64,000 bases of DNA from Paraflavitalea soli (GTDB lineage Bacteria > Bacteroidota > Bacteroidia > Chitinophagales > Chitinophagaceae), in assembly GCF_003555545.1 (NCBI RefSeq), contig NZ_CP032157.1, positions 6,142,546-6,206,545 on the forward strand, read 5' to 3'. Position numbers and translations under genes: made by a program. Below are positions 35,296 to 43,717 of this stretch, piece by piece. The first letter of the stretch is position 1. The number at the start of each line of letters is the position of its first letter. The notes below the pieces were generated by a model, which saw only the letters and a list, made by a program, of their open reading frames with translations, ran no database searches and was not told the DNA's origin.

Positions 35296-36975
35296 TTACA
35301 GATTTCCTTTCTTGAGTTCACTCACGGCAAAATCCACTGCTCTGGCCGTTAAAGCCATATAAGTAAGAGAAGGGTTTACACAAGCTGCCGACGTCATGGC
35401 GGCTCCATCCGTTACAAATACATTCTTACAATCCCACACCTGGTTATGACTATTCAATACCGAGGTTTTGGGATCTTTCCCCATGCGGGCCGTACCCATT
35501 TCATGGATACCCATGCCCAGGGAGTAATCACCTCTAAAGCCATGCACATTCTTTACACCGGCGGCTTCCAGCATTTCTATACCGTCCTGCTCCATGTCGT
35601 TCTTCATCTTTTGCTCGTTCTCTTTGATCTCCGCATCAACATTCAGGACCGGAAGACCCCATTTATCCTTCACACTTTTATCGAGCGTTATTTTGTTGTC
35701 ATGATAAGGCAATACTTCACCAAAAGCCGTCATACCAATCGTCCAGGCACCTGGTTCTGTTAATGCTTCTTTCAGTTCAGCACCAATGCCCAGCTCAGCT
35801 ACATTACGGCCCCAACCTTCCCGGCTGGCAGCACCCTGGTAACCAAAGCCACGCAGGTAATCCCTTTTTTCGCCAAACAGGTTGCGGAAACGCGGAATAT
35901 AAAACCCTGTAGGTCTTCTGCCGAAATAATATTTATCATCATATCCTTCTACCGTGCCCGAAGCCCCTATGCGGAAGTGGTGATCCATCAGGTTATGTCC
36001 CAGTTCTCCGCTGCTGCTGCCCAAACCGCCCGGCCATACATCCGTAGCAGAGTTGAACAACACCCAGGTGCTATTCATAGCCGAAGCACACAGGAAGATC
36101 ACTTTGGCAGTATACTCAACAGTCTTATTCGTTTCTGCATCCACGATCTCTACACCCTTTGCTTTCTTCGTGTCCTTATCATACAATACCTTCGTCACGA
36201 TCGAGAAAGGACGCAGCGTCAGATTGCCCGTAGCCAGGGCTGCCGGTAAGGTAGATGATTGCGTACTGAAATAAGCGCCAAACGGACAACCCAGCCAGCA
36301 TTTATTGCGGTACTGGCAGTTCGTACGTCCCGGCAAAGGCTTGGTGATATTGGCCACACGGCCGATCGTCAGCAAGCGCTGACCTTTATAATGTTCTTTA
36401 ATACGTGCTGCTACATCTTTTTCTACACAGTTCAGGTCCATCGGAGGCTGGAATTGCCCGTCCGGCAATTGTGGAATGCCATCCCGGTTACCGCTGATGC
36501 CGGCAAATTTTTCTACGTGGTCATACCAGGGAGCAATGTCTTTATAACGGATCGGCCAGTCTACTCCAATGCCTTCTTTTCCATTCGCTTCAAAGTCAAA
36601 ATCACTCCAGCGGTAGCTTTGCCTTCCCCACATCAGTGAACGGCCGCCTACATGATAGCCCCGGAACCAGTCAAATCTTTTGGTTTCTGTATAGGGACAG
36701 TCCTTTTCATTGGTCCAATAATCCAGGTTGGTTTCATTCAGGGGATAGTCCCGGTTCAATACAGGATACTCCTTGATCATCTCCTGCGTCTTGCCGCCCC
36801 GGTGTGGAAATTCCCAGGGATTCTTTGTGGCATTTTTATAATCTTTCACGTGTTTAATATCATTACCACGTTCCAGCATTAATACTTTCAACCCTTTTTC
36901 AGAAAGCTCTTTGGCTGCCCAGCCGCCGCTGATGCCACTGCCTACCACAATCGCGTCATATGCATTCTCTGCCAT
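35296..36975 (-). CDS. GMC family oxidoreductase with Fe-S-type Cys cluster, no. 2
   Basis: 559 residues, about the same layout as the preceding paralogue: FAD motif IVVGSGISGGWAAKEL at 9-24, Cys220-Cys226-Cys230 (CQYRNKCWLGC) for a [3Fe-4S] cluster, and IHEMGTARMG/NPSLTYMALTARAVDFAV at the C-terminal end. No leader. The two copies differ mostly in surface loops and around residues 60-110, suggesting different sugar specificities or a two-enzyme set rather than a recent duplication. Upstream gene on the same strand is a TIM-barrel isomerase (88 bases away). Confidence 0.93.
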   Translation of the reverse strand: MAENAYDAIVVGSGISGGWAAKELSEKGLKVLMLERGNDIKHVKDYKNATKNPWEFPHRGGKTQEMIKEYPVLNRDYPLNETNLDYWTNEKDCPYTETKRFDWFRGYHVGGRSLMWGRQSYRWSDFDFEANGKEGIGVDWPIRYKDIAPWYDHVEKFAGISGNRDGIPQLPDGQFQPPMDLNCVEKDVAARIKEHYKGQRLLTIGRVANITKPLPGRTNCQYRNKCWLGCPFGAYFSTQSSTLPAALATGNLTLRPFSIVTKVLYDKDTKKAKGVEIVDAETNKTVEYTAKVIFLCASAMNSTWVLFNSATDVWPGGLGSSSGELGHNLMDHHFRIGASGTVEGYDDKYYFGRRPTGFYIPRFRNLFGEKRDYLRGFGYQGAASREGWGRNVAELGIGAELKEALTEPGAWTIGMTAFGEVLPYHDNKITLDKSVKDKWGLPVLNVDAEIKENEQKMKNDMEQDGIEMLEAAGVKNVHGFRGDYSLGMGIHEMGTARMGKDPKTSVLNSHNQVWDCKNVFVTDGAAMTSAACVNPSLTYMALTARAVDFAVSELKKGNL

Positions 36976-37032
36976 AGTATTCGGAATTTAGTGTTTGTCA
37001 TTATTATTGCGAAGCAAGCGGCCCGCAGCAAA

Positions 37033-37062
37033 AGATTGCCGATTGCCGATTCACGATTGCCG
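37033..37062. repeat. Short tandem-word tract (GATTGCCGATTCAC-like)
   Basis: ATTGCCGATTGCCGATTCAC... lies directly before the stop codon of the TIM-barrel gene at 37064. A 20-base stretch (TTGCCGATTCACGATTGCCG) is identical to one at about 40998. Confidence 0.6.
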
Positions 37063-37063
37063 C

Positions 37064-37957
37064 CTACACATCACATATCTTCACGGCTTTCTCCAGCGAT
37101 ACCAGTCTTTCTTCATTGGTTTTACGTGCAGGGATAAACTCCTGCGCCACATAACCCTTAAAGCCTGTTTCAAGGATCGCCTTCATGATCGCCGGATAAT
37201 ACAATTCCTGTGTTTCATCAATTTCATTCCGGCCCGGTACACCACCTGTATGATAATGAGAGATATAAGGGTGACTGCTGCGGATCGTTGCGATCACATC
37301 CCCTTCATCGATCTGCATATGGTAAATGTCATACAGCAACTTAAAGTTTTCAGAGCCTACACGCTTGCACAATTCCACCCCCCAGGCCGTTTTATCACAC
37401 TGATAATCCTTGTGATTCACTTTACTGTTCAGCAGTTCCATCACCAGCGTTACTTTATGCTTTTCAGCCAGTCCCGTAAGCTGCTTCAATCCTTCTGCAC
37501 AATTGTTCCAGCCCGTTTCATCATCGATTCCCCGGCGGTTACCACTGAAGCAGATCAATTGCTTATACCCTGCCTGGGCTACCAGCGGGATCATTTCTGA
37601 ATAGTTTTTGATCAGCTGTGCATGGAACTTCTTGTCATTAAAGCCGTCTACCAGGTTGATCTCTGCGCCGTTACACATGGAAGAGTACAGACCATACTTT
37701 TGCAATACAGGCCACTCTTTGGGACCCACCAGGTCAATCGCTACAATGCCCATCTTTTTTACCGCTGCGGCAAATTCTTCCAGCGGAATGCTGCCATAAC
37801 ACCAGCGGCATACCGAATGATTGATATTTCCTTTCAAAGTTGTTGATTTAGTCTCTTCTGAAGCTGAAAATGAGGATAGCATACCGGCTGTTCCGATGGC
37901 TGCAGTGCCCGCCACTATATTCTTCAGGGCAAGCCGGCGTGATTGGTTGTTGGACAT
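37064..37957 (-). CDS. Exported hydroxypyruvate isomerase-like TIM-barrel protein, no. 2
   Basis: 297 residues from 37957. The leader has a twin-arginine-like SRRLALKNIVAG, so Tat export is likely. The mature part, starting after residue 30, contains HSVCRWCYGSIPLEEFAAAVKKMGI, LVMELLNSKVNHKDYQCDKT, LLYDIYHMQIDEGDV and YISHYHTGGVPGRNEID, the motifs of hydroxypyruvate isomerase/tagatose 3-epimerase barrels with their Glu, Asp, His metal ligands. In this setting it may act on 3-keto sugars. It stands between the MFS gene (75 bases away) and GMC no. 2 on one strand. Confidence 0.9.
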   Translation of the reverse strand: MSNNQSRRLALKNIVAGTAAIGTAGMLSSFSASEETKSTTLKGNINHSVCRWCYGSIPLEEFAAAVKKMGIVAIDLVGPKEWPVLQKYGLYSSMCNGAEINLVDGFNDKKFHAQLIKNYSEMIPLVAQAGYKQLICFSGNRRGIDDETGWNNCAEGLKQLTGLAEKHKVTLVMELLNSKVNHKDYQCDKTAWGVELCKRVGSENFKLLYDIYHMQIDEGDVIATIRSSHPYISHYHTGGVPGRNEIDETQELYYPAIMKAILETGFKGYVAQEFIPARKTNEERLVSLEKAVKICDV

Positions 37958-38032
37958 GTGAAAACGTTGATATTGAATGTACAAAAATGTTACTACACAG
38001 ATCTATAAAAACAAGTCATTAACATATTAATA

Positions 38033-39316
38033 TCAGGCTCCTGCTACAGTCATCTGCTGTGGTTTCTTCCTGCCACGCATATAAATGACCAATCCTGCAA
38101 AGGCAACGGCTAATACGATCGGTATTACCAGGGTGGCGTTCAGAATTTCAGGGCCTGCAGCTTTCTTCGCTTCTGCAAGTGCCCCGGCCATTTCAGAACC
38201 TGCCGGTGCTGCATTATAATCAGCCAGCACAGCGCCTGCCGGCAATTTATTACCTAATAATTTGTCGTAATAACCGCCCATAAACATCATGTAAACTGAA
38301 ACGGCAAACATACCCGCACCGCCCATCAGGTTCAATCCCACAGCACCTGTCTTCGGTAGATTCTCTGAAACAAAACCCAACATCGTAGGCCAGAAATAAC
38401 ATACGCCCATGCCAAAAACAAGCGCACCCACAAAGACCATATTGCCTGTTGTATGTCCCAATAAATAAATACCCGCCGCAGCTAATACAGCTGATATCAA
38501 CAATACACCTTGTGGCGATAACCGGTGAACTACAGGTTCGGCAAGCCCACGGCCTACTACCATCACACCCGTTGATACCGCCAGGATCAGGATCGCATTA
38601 TCAGTAACATTCCTTAATAATACATCGATCCACTGACCAGTAAACAATTCGGTGATAGCCGTACCAAACATGCAGATGATCATGAAGATGAAAAGCGGAT
38701 TACCCAGTGAACGGTACATCTCGCCGGTTGATACCCCTGCTGCTACGCGCTCGGTAACAGGAAATTTCAGCTGGGAAAATAAGTAACCGTAGATAACCGT
38801 CGGCAGCAACATGGTACCTACCATGATCTGCCAGCTTATGCCAGCTTTTTCAAAGAAATACGTGATCAGCGTACCAATCACGATGCCACCCGGAAACCAC
38901 AGGTGAAAGTGGTTCAGCTTGGTGGTTTTGTTTTCAGGATACAATGCCGTCACCAGCGGATTACAAGCCGCTTCAACAGTGCCGTTTGCAATACCAATTA
39001 AGAGAGTGGAGATAAATAAGGTCCAGTAGCCGCTGGCAAAAATGGTAAGCAGAATGCCAGCCAGGTGAAAGAAAAAGGCCAGCACAAGCAATCGCTTCAT
39101 GCCAATAGCGTCTACAACTAAACCGCCGATAACTACCGCCAAAGGAAAGCCCCAGAAGGCAGTAGCTGCAATAACGCCAAGTTCAGAAGCATTTAGATTA
39201 AAGTCAGAACCTAGCTTATTAAGAATACCGGCCCGTATACCAAAGGATAAAGAAGTTACCAAAAGCGCTAAGCAACTGGCCCAGAATAATTGACCACGTT
39301 GGATGGTTGATTGCAT
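38033..39316 (-). CDS. MFS transporter (FucP/sugar-permease-like)
   Basis: 427 residues with twelve predicted membrane helices. Conserved early motif GIRAGILNKLGSDFNLNASELGVIAATAFWGFPLAVVIGG and the cytoplasmic loop VDAIGMKRLLVLAFF fit the FucP/NarK-type sugar branch of the major facilitator superfamily; NHFHLWFPGGIVIG is also typical of that branch. The C terminus is basic (RGRKKPQQ). It should import a sugar or keto sugar made by the exported oxidases and hydrolases of this locus. It is the first gene of the minus-strand half, divergent from the Gfo/Idh/MocA gene at 39744. Confidence 0.87.
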   Translation of the reverse strand: MQSTIQRGQLFWASCLALLVTSLSFGIRAGILNKLGSDFNLNASELGVIAATAFWGFPLAVVIGGLVVDAIGMKRLLVLAFFFHLAGILLTIFASGYWTLFISTLLIGIANGTVEAACNPLVTALYPENKTTKLNHFHLWFPGGIVIGTLITYFFEKAGISWQIMVGTMLLPTVIYGYLFSQLKFPVTERVAAGVSTGEMYRSLGNPLFIFMIICMFGTAITELFTGQWIDVLLRNVTDNAILILAVSTGVMVVGRGLAEPVVHRLSPQGVLLISAVLAAAGIYLLGHTTGNMVFVGALVFGMGVCYFWPTMLGFVSENLPKTGAVGLNLMGGAGMFAVSVYMMFMGGYYDKLLGNKLPAGAVLADYNAAPAGSEMAGALAEAKKAAGPEILNATLVIPIVLAVAFAGLVIYMRGRKKPQQMTVAGA

Positions 39317-39743
39317 GGCAAGGAGTTTTTTTATTTGTGATATCGTTAGGAAACTAATTGACCCCTTAAAAATGGAACATTCTTCTTCATCGGCTCACCC
39401 TTTCGAAACAACCGGCTCGCAGCTTTTTGCTTACTGTCGAACAACTCGCTCTACAACCTAAACGCCTTACAATCTTCTGTCCTATCATTTCCCACCACCA
39501 AAGCTAACGGTCGTTCACTATTCATTCAATCCCTCTTATCAAAGCAAATGTCTTTCCCGTCTCATCTTTTTCTTCTCCCGATTAATATTCCATTAATTTG
39601 TAAAACTCATCATATCCTGCTTAACTTTAACACCCGTTTCGACCCATTGAACAATTTTCAATATACGGTCGTAAATGTAAATTTTTTATTTTTAAATCGC
39701 CTTCTTCTTTTAACAAATTATAATACTTTCCAATCATTTTTAC
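39317..39743. other. Divergent control region of the sugar locus
   Basis: 427 bases between divergent sugar genes, AT-rich on the plus-strand gene side. It should hold promoters for both directions, but I found no clear TTG-N20-TAnnTTTG pair; a TATTTTTA is the nearest for the right-hand gene. A degenerate tandem-word tract (GCTCGCAG type) lies at about 39406-39452. Confidence 0.5.
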
Positions 39744-40910
39744 ATGAACAGAAAATTACGAATGGGAATGGTTGGTGGTGGTAAAGATGCCTTCATCGGA
39801 GCCATTCACCGTATTGCAGCCAATATGGACGGCCTTATCGAATTGGCCGCAGGAGCACTCAGCATTAATCCTGAGATCGCTGTAGATTCCGCAAGATCAT
39901 TGTTCCTCCCCGAGGATCGTACCTACCTCACGTACGAGGAGATGATCAAAAAAGAAAGTCAGCTCCCCGCCGATAAACGCATTGATTTCATAACCATTGT
40001 TACCCCCAATTTCGCACACTTCGCACCTGCTATGATGGCCCTCGATCATGGCTTCCATGTGGTAATAGAAAAGCCCATCACCTTTACACTTGATGAGGCC
40101 TTACAATTAAAAAAGAAGGTCGACGAAACAGGGCTTATACTCGCCCTCACCCATACCTATTCCGGCTACCCGATGGTAAAACAGGCCCGTGCTATGGCGC
40201 AGGGCGGTGTTCTCGGCAAGATTCGCAAAATATGGGTTGAGTATCCCCAGGGATGGTTAAGCAAACTCAGCGAGCGCGAAGGCAATGCCCAGGCTGCCTG
40301 GAGAACAGATCCTAAAAAATCAGGTAAAAGTGGCTGTATGGGCGATATCGGTACTCACGCCGCTCACCTCGCAGAATACATTTCCGGACTCAAGATCACC
40401 CACCTTTGTGCCGATCTCAATGTAATGGTCACTGGCCGTGCACTTGATGATGATGGCAACGTGTTGCTGAAGTTCGACAATGGCGCCGCCGGCGTTCTCA
40501 TGGCTTCCCAGGTAGCAGCTGGTGAAGAAAATGCACTGAAGATCCGCATCTATGGCGAGAAAGGCGGTATTGAATGGGCACAGCATGAACCCAATACCCT
40601 CCTGGTAAAATGGCTCGACCAGCCCGCCCAGATCCTGCGCGCCGGCGCCGGTTACACCGATCGCCTGTCCAGCTTTGCCACCCACAACTGCCGCACTCCC
40701 GGAGGACACCCGGAAGGATACCTCGAAGCATTCGGTAATATCTACCGCAACTTCGCCCTTACCTTGTCTGCCCGCATCGACGGCAAAGAAGCTACACCCG
40801 AAATGCTCGACTTCCCCCGCGTGGAAGAAGGCATCCGCGGTATGGCATTCATCGACAACGTAGTAGCCAGCAGCGCTTCTTCTGTTAAGTGGACTGAATT
40901 CAAAGTGTAA
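39744..40910 (+). CDS. Gfo/Idh/MocA family oxidoreductase, cytoplasmic
   Basis: 388 residues. Rossmann motif MGMVGGGKDAFIGAIHR near the N terminus; the active-site Lys sits in HVVIEKPITFTLDEA (the conserved EKP); further on LTHTYSGYPMVKQARAM and the DIGTHAAHLAEYISG loop are typical of the family. No leader, so it works in the cytosol with NAD(H) or NADP(H). In keto-sugar pathways such enzymes reduce or oxidise C3 of the imported sugar. The next gene (TIM-barrel isomerase) follows after 134 bases containing a tandem-word tract. Confidence 0.92.
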   Translation: MNRKLRMGMVGGGKDAFIGAIHRIAANMDGLIELAAGALSINPEIAVDSARSLFLPEDRTYLTYEEMIKKESQLPADKRIDFITIVTPNFAHFAPAMMALDHGFHVVIEKPITFTLDEALQLKKKVDETGLILALTHTYSGYPMVKQARAMAQGGVLGKIRKIWVEYPQGWLSKLSEREGNAQAAWRTDPKKSGKSGCMGDIGTHAAHLAEYISGLKITHLCADLNVMVTGRALDDDGNVLLKFDNGAAGVLMASQVAAGEENALKIRIYGEKGGIEWAQHEPNTLLVKWLDQPAQILRAGAGYTDRLSSFATHNCRTPGGHPEGYLEAFGNIYRNFALTLSARIDGKEATPEMLDFPRVEEGIRGMAFIDNVVASSASSVKWTEFKV

Positions 40911-40993
40911 CTAACGCTTAATGAAGCATTGAAATTTAATATTTGCCGTTTTTCGCTAGTGAAATAATGGTTAGTGACTGAAAACAGCGCGAA

Positions 40994-41024
40994 CCATTGC
41001 CGATTCACGATTGCCGATTCACGT
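40994..41024. repeat. Short tandem-word tract (ATTGCCGATTCACG-like)
   Basis: Two-and-a-half copies of ATTGCCGATTCACG in the gap before the next gene. Shares 20 identical bases with the tract at 37033. Confidence 0.6.
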
Positions 41025-41044
41025 GCATTTAAACTTTAAGCTAT

Positions 41045-42097
41045 ATGAAGACAATCAAAGGACCCGGTATTTTCCTCGCCCAGTTCATGGGTGATAAACC
41101 TCCTTTCAACTCCCTCAAATCCATTTGCCAGTGGGCAAAAGGACTGGGTTTCATTGGCGTGCAGATTCCCACCTGGGATAGCCGCTGTATCGACCTGCAG
41201 AAAGTAGCCGAAAGCAAAACCTTTGCTGACGAATACAGAGGCACCATAGAAGAGGCCGGTATGCAGATCACCGAACTGTCCACTCACCTCCAGGGCCAGC
41301 TCGTAGCCAGCCACCCCGCTTATGATGCCCTGTTTGATGGATTTGCCCCCAAAGCAGTCCACAACAATCCCAAAGCGAGGTACGAATGGGCTGTACAACA
41401 ATTGAAATGGGCTGCACAGGCTTCTAAGAACCTGGGCCTCAATGCCCACGCTACTTTCAGCGGCGCCCTGCTCTGGCCCACCGTTTATCCCTGGCCACAG
41501 CGCCCCGCAGGCCTGGTAGAAACCGGTTTCAAAGAACTGGCAAGCCGCTGGCTACCCATCCTCAACCACTTCGATGAGCATGGAGTAGACCTTTGTTATG
41601 AAATACATCCCGGCGAAGACCTGCACGATGGCATTTCTTATGAAATGTTCCTGGAGCATACCAACAACCACTCCAGGGCATGCCTCTTGTACGATCCTTC
41701 CCATTTTGTATTGCAATGCCTCGACTACCTCGAATACATTGATATCTACCATGAGCGCATCCGCATGTTCCATGTAAAAGATGCAGAGTTCAACCCCACC
41801 GGCAGACAGGGTGTTTATGGCGGATACCAGTCATGGATCAACCGGGCTGGCCGCTTCCGTTCCCTGGGCGATGGGCAGGTAGACTTTAAGTCTGTATTCA
41901 GTAAGCTCACCCAATATGATTATGCCGGCTGGGCAGTCATGGAATGGGAATGCTGTATCAAACATCCGGAAGATGGCGCCGCTGAAGGAGCCCCCTTTAT
42001 CAAGGACCATATTATCCGCGTTACCGAAAAAGCATTCGATGATTTCGCAGGCACTGGAAGCGATGAAAAATTTAATCGCTCCGTGTTGGGTTTGTAA
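41045..42097 (+). CDS. TIM-barrel sugar isomerase/epimerase, cytoplasmic, no. 3
   Basis: 350 residues with no leader. It begins TIKGPGIFLAQFMGDKPPFNSLKSICQWAKGLGF and contains LCYEIHPGEDLHDG, LLYDPSHFVLQCLDYL, RMFHVKDAEF and WAVMEWECCIKHPE, the ordered metal-ligand strands (Glu, Asp/His, His, Glu) of the xylose-isomerase-like superfamily; these are longer than the exported paralogues. Placed between the Gfo/Idh/MocA gene and a c-type cytochrome on one strand, so it is probably the partner that isomerises the keto sugar handled by that oxidoreductase. Confidence 0.9.
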   Translation: MKTIKGPGIFLAQFMGDKPPFNSLKSICQWAKGLGFIGVQIPTWDSRCIDLQKVAESKTFADEYRGTIEEAGMQITELSTHLQGQLVASHPAYDALFDGFAPKAVHNNPKARYEWAVQQLKWAAQASKNLGLNAHATFSGALLWPTVYPWPQRPAGLVETGFKELASRWLPILNHFDEHGVDLCYEIHPGEDLHDGISYEMFLEHTNNHSRACLLYDPSHFVLQCLDYLEYIDIYHERIRMFHVKDAEFNPTGRQGVYGGYQSWINRAGRFRSLGDGQVDFKSVFSKLTQYDYAGWAVMEWECCIKHPEDGAAEGAPFIKDHIIRVTEKAFDDFAGTGSDEKFNRSVLGL

Positions 42098-42153
42098 AGT
42101 AAATTGCGTCCGCCCGCGTCATGCATTTGTCATATATTTAAAATAGTAGCACA

Positions 42154-42531
42154 ATGAAAAAGTTGATGATCGCTTTTTTGATCTCCGGTGCCATCGCAAG
42201 CTGTGGTGGAGAAGAAAAAAAGCCTGCTGAAGTAAAACAAGAGGAGAAAAAAGCCGACCCTCTGGCTGTTGAGAACCAAAAAGGTCTCGAACTGATCGGC
42301 TCCAACGACTGTACCACTTGCCACAAGATCAGCGAAAAAAATATAGGTCCTGCTTATACCGATGTAGCCGCTAAATACGAAGCTACACAAGCCAATATTG
42401 ACACACTCGTAAACAAGGTGATCAATGGCGGCACAGGCGTTTGGGGCTCCGTACCAATGACCCCGCACCCTGCCCTCAGCAAAGAAGATGCAACAGAGAT
42501 GGTAAAATACATCCTGGCCCTCAAGAAATAA
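42154..42531 (+). CDS. Small lipoprotein c-type cytochrome
   Basis: 125 residues. Lipobox leader (MIAFLISGAIASC, Cys at 17), a Lys/Glu-rich linker, and one haem motif CTTCH (53-57). The likely sixth ligand is Met102 in VPMTPH, so this is a class I cytochrome of the c551/c552 size. Tethered to the membrane, it is well placed to accept electrons from the GMC dehydrogenases of the locus (compare the cytochrome subunit of glucoside 3-dehydrogenase). It is followed by a strong terminator. Confidence 0.9.
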   Translation: MKKLMIAFLISGAIASCGGEEKKPAEVKQEEKKADPLAVENQKGLELIGSNDCTTCHKISEKNIGPAYTDVAAKYEATQANIDTLVNKVINGGTGVWGSVPMTPHPALSKEDATEMVKYILALKK

Positions 42532-42555
42532 GGAGCGCCTGGTAACAGATTGTCA

Positions 42556-42610
42556 AAACAGGTTCTGCCATTGCCTGGTCGTTCAGGTGCCTGGCAGAAC
42601 CTGTTTCTTT
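42556..42610. terminator. Strong Rho-independent terminator
   Basis: Perfect 15-bp arms AAACAGGTTCTGCCA (42556-42570) and TGGCAGAACCTGTTT (42592-42606), then CTTT. It ends the message of the Gfo-isomerase-cytochrome group. Confidence 0.85.
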
Positions 42611-42658
42611 AGAACCCCTTCCTTGTCGTGTCCCATCTTTGTGATGTCACCCCTTCCT

Positions 42659-42696
42659 TGTCATGTCGACCGCAGGGAGACATCTGCTATCGAAGC
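42659..42696 (+). repeat. GACCGCAGGGA hairpin repeat, second copy
   Basis: Thirty-eight bases aligned with 6139-6176. The stem reads ATGTC-GA-CC-GCA-GG-GA-GACAT, whereas the first copy has ATTTC ... GAAAT: a paired change that keeps the stem. It lies in the gene-free gap between the cytochrome terminator and the DUF1080 gene. Confidence 0.65.
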
Positions 42697-42820
42697 AAAA
42701 CCTGCCCCGCTCCGCGGAAGACCCATCATGTCCTCCTGTTTTCCCCTCCCTCCAATATTTCCCCCACTTTAAATCTGTTGATTCACAAAATTCTCTTACC
42801 TTGAACCCAAATTTTTTACA

Positions 42821-43558
42821 ATGCTAAAACGGTTTTGCCTCCTGCTCCTCGTATCCGGCGCCATCGCCTGCAGCTCTTCTAAAAATACTACCAGCACCCC
42901 ATCCCTCAACACCCTCACCAAAGCGGAAAAAAAGGATGGCTGGAAACTCCTGTTCGATGGTACCACCAAAGCGGGTTGGCATATTTTCAACAACCGTACC
43001 GATGGCTCCGCCTGGAAAGTAGAGGATGGCGCCCTCTATTATGATCCCGCCGCCAGAGGCCCCAAAGGCGAGGGCTCAGGTGAGCTCATTACCACCGACT
43101 CTTTTGAGAACTTTCACCTGAAAGTAGAATGGAAACTCACAGAAGGCGGCAACAGCGGCATCATTTTCCTCGCCCGGGAAGACCTGAAATACAAATACGC
43201 CTACATTACCGGCCCCGAAATGCAGATCATCGACAACGACAAGCACCCCGATGCCAAAAACATCAAGCACCGCGCCGGCGACCTGTACGACTTCATCACC
43301 GCCACACCAGAAAACGTTCGTCCGATCGGAGAATGGAACCAGGTGGAAATTGTACTCAATAAAGGCAAGCTTGATCTGTACCAGAATGGCGCCAAGATCG
43401 TATCAACCACCATGTGGGATGATAACTGGGCTGCCATGAAAGCCCAAAGCAAGTTCAAAAACACACCCGACTTCAGCGCTTTCCACAAAGGCCATATCGT
43501 ATTGCAGGACCACGGCAATAAAGTGTTCTTCCGCAACATCAAGGTAAAAGAGCTCTAA
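42821..43558 (+). CDS. DUF1080 lipoprotein (3-keto-disaccharide hydrolase family), no. 1
   Basis: 245 residues with a lipobox leader (LLLVSGAIAC). The mature part is one DUF1080 domain: DGWKLLFDGTTKAGWHIFNN, AWKVEDGALYY, ENFHLKVEWKLTEGGNSGIIFLARED, GPEMQIIDNDKHPDAKN, HRAGDLYDFI and WNQVEIVLNKGK, with the concanavalin-like fold. Pfam names the family 3keto-disac_hyd because characterised members cleave 3-keto-glycosides. The GMC and cytochrome genes in this locus would supply that substrate. A paralogue follows 159 bases later. It ends in its own terminator. Confidence 0.92.
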   Translation: MLKRFCLLLLVSGAIACSSSKNTTSTPSLNTLTKAEKKDGWKLLFDGTTKAGWHIFNNRTDGSAWKVEDGALYYDPAARGPKGEGSGELITTDSFENFHLKVEWKLTEGGNSGIIFLAREDLKYKYAYITGPEMQIIDNDKHPDAKNIKHRAGDLYDFITATPENVRPIGEWNQVEIVLNKGKLDLYQNGAKIVSTTMWDDNWAAMKAQSKFKNTPDFSAFHKGHIVLQDHGNKVFFRNIKVKEL

Positions 43559-43572
43559 AAGGATCAAATCAT

Positions 43573-43619
43573 AAAAGCAAAGAGGCTGTTCCTTTTGCAG
43601 GGACAGCCTCTTTGCTTTT
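43573..43619. terminator. Terminator after DUF1080 gene 1
   Basis: Long stem AAAAGCAAAGAGGCTGT ... ACAGCCTCTTTGCTTTT, then TG. A second small hairpin GACTGCC-GTTGAA-GGCAGTC follows at 43629-43648. Confidence 0.85.
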
Positions 43620-43675
43620 GTATAAAATGACTGCCGTTGAAGGCAGTCGGTTAACATTTCATTAGTTAAATTTTA

Positions 43676-43691
43676 GATACAATCTTGTATC
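43676..43691. promoter_or_regulatory. Candidate operator dyad before DUF1080 gene 2
   Basis: GATACAA-TC-TTGTATC has perfect 7-bp arms and lies 27 bases before the start codon, within the likely promoter. Confidence 0.35.
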
Positions 43692-43717
43692 TTGAATGAA
43701 TAACTAAATCCACATTT

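Noticed and set aside
37033-37062. Tandem words considered as a CRISPR array
   Set aside because: Units are 7-14 bases and contiguous, with no spacers and no cas genes.
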